Source: Myxococcota bacterium
GTDB taxonomy: Bacteria > Myxococcota_A > UBA9160 > PR03
Assembly: GCA_030066475.1 (NCBI GenBank)
Contig: JASJBO010000115.1
Location: 1-13,252 of the forward strand
Direction of reading: 5' to 3'
Length of the DNA: 13,252 nucleotides
The notes under the pieces are model-generated. The model was not told the origin of the DNA, ran no database searches, and was given only the letters and a program-made list of their open reading frames with translations. A program made the translations under genes and the position numbers. Every line of letters starts with the position of its first letter. Position 1 is the stretch's first letter. Below are positions 7,803 to 13,252 of this stretch, in pieces.

Positions 7803-8050
7803 CTTGGTGGACTTCGCTCGCCTACGGCTCGCTGCGCGCGCCCTCCGGGCGCTTGCACGGGTCTTCTGCCGCGCACGCTCCTAGCGGCAACACACTGTTG
7901 CTCTTCGTCTACCACGGGTTTCGGGGGCGGCTCGAAGCGATCCCGTAAGTAACCGGAATATTTGAGAATCACTCCTGGTACGCCGGCTGCAACGCAGCGT
8001 GGCCATCGGCCATCGCGTTGGTGGCCGCAACAACGACCAGGAGCAACCTG
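7803..8050. other. 248-bp gap without a gene: weak hairpins and candidate promoter or leader
   Basis: No credible gene. The first part has two perfect 6-bp stems with 3-nt loops: GCGCCC-TCC-GGGCGC at 7838-7852 and GCAACA-CAC-TGTTGC at 7887-7901. The second is followed by TCTTCGTCT and could be a weak terminator. The stretch 7946-7970 is unusually AT-rich for this window and is the likeliest promoter area for the next gene, though no consensus boxes stand out. Nearer that gene are a 5-bp stem (7986-7998), a tandem GGCCATC (8001-8007 and 8008-8014), and a TGGCC at 8022-8026 that can pair with it. Confidence 0.4.
7838..7901 (+). terminator. Possible transcription terminator hairpins after the RCC1/B-repeat gene
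   Basis: Two short perfect hairpins lie 36 and 85 bp after the stop codon. Neither is followed by a real run of T; the second has only TCTTCGTCT after it. Placement at the end of an apparent two-gene operon supports a terminator role, but stem length and tail are weak. Confidence 0.25.
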
Positions 8051-10678
8051 ATGCGATCTCTGGCGCGACCTCAGCGCACCTCCGAGCTGTCCACCCTGAT
8101 CCTCGCCGCAGCCCTCTTCCTCGCTCCGCCCGCCGCCGCCAGCTCGGGGCAGTTCGCCTGGGTGCATTCGGCGGTCGCAGACTACGGCTCCCACGGGGTG
8201 GGCGAGATCGAGCACACCTTCACCAGCCTGGGGGTCTCGCTGAACGACATCCGCGGCCTCGCCTTCCAGGAGGACGCGAGCGGCAGCTTCCTCTACGTGC
8301 TCAACCGACCCGCAGGGGACATTCACTGCTACGAGGTGTCGCCCGGCGGCTCCGAGCTCACCTGGCAGTACGAGCGGTCGATGACGGGAGTCGAGTCGGC
8401 GCGCGGGCTCGCCTACTCCCGTGAGGGCGGACAGGACGTCCTCTACTTCAACGACTGGAAGAGCGACCCGCCCTTGCCCGGGAGCTACGGAGCCGCCCCG
8501 CCGAGCCACGGGGTCGGGCCCGGGAGAGGTGCGCTGGTCTCGCGGCTCTACCGCTACGAGATCGACACGGGCCTGCTCGAGTTCGCGGACCTCTCCGTCC
8601 CCGCCTACGAGATCGAAGACCGCGAGCTCCACGGCGTGGAGCGCGTCGGGGCGGAGCTGTACGTGAGCTTCGATCCCAGCAGCTATCCCGGCCACCGGAA
8701 GAAGGTGCGGCGAGGGATCGCCCGCTTCCCCATCGCGACGACGGGCTGGCTCGGGTCCGCCGCCCCGCCCTCGCCGATCCAGGCCTCGGGCGTCGCCGAC
8801 GACCGGGCCCAGCCGTTCACCGGCTGGGCCAAGCTCGTCGCGGGCACGGCCGACGTGCGGCACATGCCGTCGGCCAACAAGGCGAAGACCGACGACGACG
8901 GCGAGATCGAGAGCGTCGATCCCTCCCACGCACTCGCGGCCATGAGCGTGGACGGAGTGGACTACCTGTGGGGCAGCGTCGACTCGCACTCGATCTACCT
9001 GGCCGACGCCGAGACGGGCCGGGGCATCTTCGCCTTCGATCGCCCCTTCGAGACGAAGCGGAACCTCTGGCCCATGGCGGCAGGGCTCGACCACCTCTGG
9101 GTGGCCGAGCGCCTGGGCGGTGCCCCGGACGTGATCCACCGGATCTCGATCCTGGACGACGTGACCCGGCCGCTCGCCGGGCCGAAGCGCCTGCGGCGCT
9201 ACCGCATGAAGCTGACCTCGGACCGGGAAGCGCCTCATCTCGGATACGTGCAGCACACCTTCGGGCGGCCGTATCCGAACACGCGGGCGCAGAACCAGGG
9301 AATCTTCGCCGGCACGCACGAGATGCACGATCTGTCCGGGGGCGCGGTGAGCCAGCGGGTGCTGAGCTACGACCCGGCGGGCGATCCCGACGCGAAGCAG
9401 AAGTACACCCACTTCGTCTACATGACCACGGGGCAACCGTCGGACCCCGACCGCTTCCAGTCCGAGATCCAGATCGACGGCTGGTCCGCTTCGTATCGCC
9501 GCTTCGTGTATCCGCACCTGACCGAGCTCGACTCCGGTCCGCCCGGCACGCACTACCTCGACGACGACGAGACGCTCTACGACGTGGCCGGCGCCTCGGG
9601 CACCTGGTCCGACCTGATCGAACGCGTCGAGGAGTGGATCGAGTCGGAGTACGGCGCCCCCGTTCGCCGCGACAACGCCTACTGGCGAGCGCGCGACGTG
9701 ATGGACTACGTGCTCGAGAGCTACCACTACCCCGACGATGGCGACGAGACGCCCGAAGAAGATCGGGTGCCCGCGACGGTCGACTACGCCCGCGGCCACT
9801 TCGACGCGAACCCGGGCGACGAGAAGGCGGCCCTCTCGGCCGACTCGAACTGGTCGGACAACGTGATCGCCTGCTCCGGCACCACGATGCTCCAGAACGG
9901 CGCCATGCGGCACCTCGGCATCCCGGCCCGCTGGGTCGGGACCTCGAGCGAGAGGGGCTCCGGCGACTGGGTGGCCGACGACGGCGACGAGTTCCTCGAA
10001 GCGGGCGAGCAGGCGAAGGCCACCAACGGCCATCGCTACGCCGAGGTGTGGATGGGCGAGGCCTACGGCTGGGTGCGCTTCGACGGGACGCCCGAGAGGC
10101 CGGCCACGCGCGAGGGCTTCGACCGCAGGCCCAAGAGGAAGACGCAGTGGACCCTGATGAGCGAGGCGGGCGCGGGCATCGAGGACAAGCGCGTCATCCA
10201 CAACATCGGGGCGCACGCCTGGAGCCTGATGCTGGTGCCGTTCGAGAGCATCGAAGACTGCGAGGACGGAAACCGGCAGTGCGGGAGCGTCCGCTACAAC
10301 CTGCGGGGCACCTACACCGACCCCACGGCCTTCGAGCCGTCCAGCCAGTCGATCCGCTACGAGCCGCTCCTGTTCGTGGAGGACGTGAGCGTGGAGCGCC
10401 CCCGCTACCGCTCCTACGAGATCGAGTGGACGCTCGCCGGCGACTGGAGCCTCGACCCCGATGCCACCCTCGACATCGAGCTCCAGATCTTCGACTCCGA
10501 CGACGGATGGACGAAGGTGACGTCGCTCGCCGCGGGGCACCCCGCCGAGAGCGGCTCGCTCGAGGTGGAGATCGACGATCTCGCGGCCGGCACCTATCGC
10601 GTGCGGGTCACGAAGACGGGTGATGTCCCGACGGGCAACGCGTCGGCTTCCTTCGAGATCCTGCGCCTCTGGCCCTGA
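8051..10678 (+). CDS. Secreted propeller-like protein with transglutaminase-type Cys-His-Asp domain
   Basis: The 875-residue exported product is probably an enzyme of the transglutaminase-like superfamily, which makes or breaks amide bonds in proteins or peptides. A signal peptide is clear (hydrophobic core about 15-26, AAA-S cleavage near 30-33). Residues about 35-380 are WG/YLWG-type repeats resembling an NHL/SMP-30-like propeller. Residues about 380-515 are beta-rich. The core (about 517-690) has the nucleophile Cys608 in ACSGTTMLQNGAMRHLGIPAR, His661 in NGHRYAEVWM, and Asp678 in VRFDGTPERP; order and spacing fit the family triad. Residues about 770-875 look like an Ig/Fn3-type beta-sandwich. 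ATG at 8051 is chosen over an in-frame TTG at 8018 because AGGAG lies at 8039-8043, 7 nt upstream, and the signal peptide then begins cleanly. Substrate is unknown: crosslinking, deamidation and peptidase activity are all possible in this fold. Confidence 0.88.
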   Translation: MRSLARPQRTSELSTLILAAALFLAPPAAASSGQFAWVHSAVADYGSHGVGEIEHTFTSLGVSLNDIRGLAFQEDASGSFLYVLNRPAGDIHCYEVSPGGSELTWQYERSMTGVESARGLAYSREGGQDVLYFNDWKSDPPLPGSYGAAPPSHGVGPGRGALVSRLYRYEIDTGLLEFADLSVPAYEIEDRELHGVERVGAELYVSFDPSSYPGHRKKVRRGIARFPIATTGWLGSAAPPSPIQASGVADDRAQPFTGWAKLVAGTADVRHMPSANKAKTDDDGEIESVDPSHALAAMSVDGVDYLWGSVDSHSIYLADAETGRGIFAFDRPFETKRNLWPMAAGLDHLWVAERLGGAPDVIHRISILDDVTRPLAGPKRLRRYRMKLTSDREAPHLGYVQHTFGRPYPNTRAQNQGIFAGTHEMHDLSGGAVSQRVLSYDPAGDPDAKQKYTHFVYMTTGQPSDPDRFQSEIQIDGWSASYRRFVYPHLTELDSGPPGTHYLDDDETLYDVAGASGTWSDLIERVEEWIESEYGAPVRRDNAYWRARDVMDYVLESYHYPDDGDETPEEDRVPATVDYARGHFDANPGDEKAALSADSNWSDNVIACSGTTMLQNGAMRHLGIPARWVGTSSERGSGDWVADDGDEFLEAGEQAKATNGHRYAEVWMGEAYGWVRFDGTPERPATREGFDRRPKRKTQWTLMSEAGAGIEDKRVIHNIGAHAWSLMLVPFESIEDCEDGNRQCGSVRYNLRGTYTDPTAFEPSSQSIRYEPLLFVEDVSVERPRYRSYEIEWTLAGDWSLDPDATLDIELQIFDSDDGWTKVTSLAAGHPAESGSLEVEIDDLAAGTYRVRVTKTGDVPTGNASASFEILRLWP

Positions 10679-10856
10679 GTGGTTCCGAGCGGGCCGTCTT
10701 CGGCGTGTCGACCGGGGCGATTGCGAAGTTATTTTCGACTGCTCGACCATTCAAGCTGAATGATGGCTTCGCGTCCGGAGCGTCGTGTTGATCCCCTCCG
10801 GGGGCGCTCTGGGCGGCTCTCAACGAACTGGATGTTGCACCAGCATTGGAGGCACC
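10679..10856. promoter_or_regulatory. 178-bp intergenic region with an inverted repeat
   Basis: No gene is seen here. A locally AT-rich patch (10729-10735, TTATTTT) and a perfect inverted repeat at 10748-10762 suggest that the promoter or operator of the next gene lies here. A small CCCC-TCC-GGGG stem at 10793-10803 follows. The ribosome-binding site GGAGG at 10848-10852 is 4 nt from the GTG at 10857, slightly close but the only good candidate. Confidence 0.4.
10748..10762. promoter_or_regulatory. Perfect inverted repeat CATTCA-AGC-TGAATG, candidate operator
   Basis: Two 6-bp arms around a 3-nt centre, AT-richer than the surroundings, about 95 bp upstream of the GTG at 10857. Its size and position suit a dimeric repressor or activator site, but no regulator family is implied. 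A chance palindrome cannot be excluded. Confidence 0.3.
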
Positions 10857-13252
10857 GTGCTCTTTTCCTGTGTTCGCAAGCTGATCTTCCTGGTCGCCTG
10901 GGGCCTCGCTCTCGCCCTGCCGGGGCACGCCGAGCCTCCGGCGTGCGCGCCGCCGGAGTTCGTGGCACTGGATGCGGCCTCGACCAGTGCCCTCGTGGAG
11001 GTGGATGCGGACGACCCCGCGTTTCCGGAGCTGCGCTTCGAGCCGAAGACGCCGCAGCTCCTGAGCCTGCGCTCTGGCGACCTGGTGTCCATCGATCCGA
11101 CACCGCTGCTGCCGACGGGTTATCAGTCGCAGGTGTTGACCGTGATCGAAGGGGCGAACGACGTCGTCGTGACCCTCCGGCAGAGCAGCCGGTGGGGTCA
11201 GGTGCTGGGCCCCGCCGAGGCGCTGGTGGAGCGGATCGTGCAGGCCTCCGAGTTCCTGGACCCGGGGAAGGTCTGCTCCGAGGTCGATCCGGGCACCGAT
11301 ACGGACTTCGACGGCCAGGCGGACTCTGGAGATGTCGATCTGGCCTGCACCGCGACCAACGGCGGCGAGCAGGGCTTCCGCTTCCAGATCGCTCCCGGGG
11401 TCGAGATCAACGGGCTGCTCTCCGTCACGCCCTTCGACATCGAGGGCACGATCGACATCGAGCAGCTGGCGCTGGAAGAAGCGCGCTTCACCAACACCGG
11501 GCGGATCTCCTTCACCGGCGAGATCAGCGCCACCGCCGATGCGGTGTTGCCTGCCGGGCAGACCTACTCGATGGGCACCTATCCCGTTGCTTCCTACTTC
11601 ATCCAGGTGCTGAACCTGGGCTCCGTGGCCGTCAGTCTGAGCGCCGAGGTCTTCGTCGGCGCCTGCGGCAGCATCTCGGCGGGGACCCGCGCAGGCGTGA
11701 CGAGCACCGGGGTGGCAACCCTCGGTGTGCTGGTGGAGGGGCCCACCGACATCCGCCTCCTCGCCAGCACGGCGGACAGCGACCTCGCGGTGAGCCCGCC
11801 CCAGCTCGAAACCGATGTCGGCGCCGGCGTGACGCTGTACGGCGGTGCCACGCTGCGCATGACCGCTACGTACGTGGGGCCCGTGCCGCTCACCAGTGCC
11901 CAGCTCGATCTCACGGTGCGTGGCAGCGTGAGCAGCGAGGTGGACCCGATCGAGGACCCGTGGTGGCGCATCACGGGCCGGCCCGAGATCTTCGTCGACG
12001 CCTCGACGGGTCTCTGGGGCGCCGACCTGGCGGAGTTCGACTTCCGGATCGTGAACCCGCCCCCGCGGACGTTCTTCGACTCGAACGACGAGTTCCCCTT
12101 CACGCCCCCCACGCCACCGGGCGGGGCGGCGCGCGGTCCCGCGGGCGGCGGAAGCACCGAGCGCGTCGCCGGCGAGGCGCTGCGCTGGTCGCGCGCCTAC
12201 CAGACCGAGGACGTGTACGAGACCGCCGACGTCGCCGCGACGGCCGACGGCGGTGCCTACCTGGCCGCGCGCAGCGCCCAGTTCGGCCTGGTGCTGCGCA
12301 CCGACTACCGCGGCGACCGCCTCTGGCAGCGCCGCTTCGATGGCGGCTACCTCGTCGAGACCGTCGCCGAGCGACCCGACGGCAGCGTGCTGGTCGGCGG
12401 GGTCCGCGGGACCGGGCTGTGGCTGGCGCACCTGAGTGCCGGGGGCGACCTGCTGTGGGCGCGCGAGTTCGAGCCCGACACGGGCTCGGTGGAGTCGCTT
12501 CGCTTCGCCCGGGTCGGCAGCGACGACGTCACGCTGGGCGGCCAGTACATCGTCACGGGCTCCGAGCTGTCGCCCTTCGCGGCCAAGATTCGCGACGACG
12601 GCACGGTCTCGTGGGCGAACCGATACGGCCAGCCCGGCTTCGACGAGGACGTGAACGGCGTGACGGGCACGTCCGACGAGGGCCTGATGCTGGTCGGGCA
12701 GACCGGCTACACGCCGGTCGGGCCGCTGCTGCCTGGAAGCAACGCCTACACGCTCCGGCTGAACGCGGACGGCAGCCGGCGCTGGTCGCACGTGTGGGCC
12801 TCCTCGGTGTTCGAGCGCCTGCTGGCCGCCGCGCAGGCGCCCGACGGATCCTTCGTCTCCGTCGGGGAGATCAGCGGCACGCCCCAGAACACGGCGCCGC
12901 GCGCTCTCGTGCTGCGCTTCGACGCCGACGAGGGCGGGCCGCCGTCGGGCATCCGCTGGGTGCGCAGCGTCGGCGGCAGCCTCGTCGTGGCGGAGACCGA
13001 GTACGACGTGTTGACGGCGGTCACCGCCGACGACGAGGGCTTCTTCGTGGCCGGCACCTCGCGCCCGGGCTCCGAGACGACGGGATGGCTGGCGAGGATC
13101 GCCGAGTCCAACGACAAGCCGGATCTGGTGTGGTCGGCGTTCCACGACGGCGTCGCCGAAGACCGGCTCGTCGGCCTCGTCGACATCGGCGACGGGCTGC
13201 TGGCGGGCGGGCACAGCGCCTCGTTCCCGGACGGGGATCTGACGAACGCGCT
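10857..13252 (+). CDS. Secreted protein with beta-rich N-domain and C-terminal propeller repeats (right end cut by window)
   Basis: 798 residues are visible and the frame stays open to the edge. A signal peptide is present (basic Arg7-Lys8, hydrophobic 9-21, likely cleavage after GHA at about 25). Residues about 26-398 are beta-rich and unrecognised. They include a calcium-loop-like DTDFDGQADSGDVD near 148-161, flanked by Cys residues and reminiscent of thrombospondin type 3 motifs. Residues about 399-434 are a Pro/Gly-rich linker. From about 435 onward come repeated blades of the form (D/T)xDGxxxxxG...L..L...G...W.R.(Y/F), with seven Trp landmarks (for example LLWAREF, VSWANRYG, IRWVRSVG), probably a beta-propeller like those in many bacterial surface proteins. 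GTG at 10857 is chosen because of GGAGG just upstream and the immediate signal peptide; no other in-frame start nearby fits. Export is well supported; function is unknown. Its own intergenic region suggests a promoter separate from the preceding gene. Confidence 0.83.
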   Translation, partial: MLFSCVRKLIFLVAWGLALALPGHAEPPACAPPEFVALDAASTSALVEVDADDPAFPELRFEPKTPQLLSLRSGDLVSIDPTPLLPTGYQSQVLTVIEGANDVVVTLRQSSRWGQVLGPAEALVERIVQASEFLDPGKVCSEVDPGTDTDFDGQADSGDVDLACTATNGGEQGFRFQIAPGVEINGLLSVTPFDIEGTIDIEQLALEEARFTNTGRISFTGEISATADAVLPAGQTYSMGTYPVASYFIQVLNLGSVAVSLSAEVFVGACGSISAGTRAGVTSTGVATLGVLVEGPTDIRLLASTADSDLAVSPPQLETDVGAGVTLYGGATLRMTATYVGPVPLTSAQLDLTVRGSVSSEVDPIEDPWWRITGRPEIFVDASTGLWGADLAEFDFRIVNPPPRTFFDSNDEFPFTPPTPPGGAARGPAGGGSTERVAGEALRWSRAYQTEDVYETADVAATADGGAYLAARSAQFGLVLRTDYRGDRLWQRRFDGGYLVETVAERPDGSVLVGGVRGTGLWLAHLSAGGDLLWAREFEPDTGSVESLRFARVGSDDVTLGGQYIVTGSELSPFAAKIRDDGTVSWANRYGQPGFDEDVNGVTGTSDEGLMLVGQTGYTPVGPLLPGSNAYTLRLNADGSRRWSHVWASSVFERLLAAAQAPDGSFVSVGEISGTPQNTAPRALVLRFDADEGGPPSGIRWVRSVGGSLVVAETEYDVLTAVTADDEGFFVAGTSRPGSETTGWLARIAESNDKPDLVWSAFHDGVAEDRLVGLVDIGDGLLAGGHSASFPDGDLTNA

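Noticed and set aside
7799..10750. A stop-free minus-strand frame of about 983 codons
   Set aside because: It is antisense to the transglutaminase-like gene, which has a ribosome-binding site, signal peptide and catalytic triad. The antisense product is low in recognisable structure.
10760..10860. A small ORF beginning ATG ATG inside the palindrome region
   Set aside because: It lacks a ribosome-binding site, has an Arg-rich product, and runs out of frame into the signal peptide of the real gene.
10608..13214. A stop-free minus-strand frame of about 868 codons
   Set aside because: It is antisense to the signal-peptide-bearing propeller protein and has the shadow composition rich in Arg, Gly, Ala and Val.

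Overview
The window is GC-rich DNA whose real genes strongly prefer G or C at third codon positions. That bias leaves long stop-free shadow frames on both strands. The domain mix is RCC1 propellers, cysteine-bearing InlB-like B-repeats, PKD, a transglutaminase fused to a propeller, and a winged-helix/STAND ATPase regulator. It suggests a large-genome bacterium of the former Deltaproteobacteria (Myxococcota- or Binatota-like). This is inferred from protein style; there is no rRNA or other phylogenetic marker here.

Layout. Positions 1-2802 (minus strand) hold most of a large regulator with an N-terminal OmpR/PhoB-type winged helix, a P-loop ATPase and an alpha-helical C-terminal part. It reads off the left edge, so its C-terminus is missing. 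A 154-bp divergent region (2803-2956) follows. It carries three tandem 11-bp direct repeats, which suit an OmpR/PhoB-type DNA-binding domain. To the right all genes are on the plus strand. An unrecognised secreted protein (2957-4117) overlaps by 8 bp a 1230-residue secreted multidomain protein (4110-7802). That protein has an Ig-like domain, seven RCC1 blades, four B-repeats, a PKD domain and three more B-repeats. After 248 bp without a gene comes a secreted protein with an N-terminal propeller-like region and a transglutaminase-type Cys-His-Asp core (8051-10678). After another 178 bp comes a secreted protein with a calcium-loop-like motif and a C-terminal propeller-repeat region (10857 onward), cut by the right edge.

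How it may work together. All four plus-strand products start with a signal peptide-like segment. Most of their length is beta-rich, with repeats typical of extracellular surface or matrix proteins. The B-repeats carry regularly spaced cysteines, as expected for an oxidising compartment. A plausible but unproven reading is a regulated exoprotein locus: the divergent regulator controls at least the first two-gene unit, and the transglutaminase-like protein may modify or crosslink surface proteins. No tRNA, rRNA, CRISPR array, insertion sequence or phage gene was seen.
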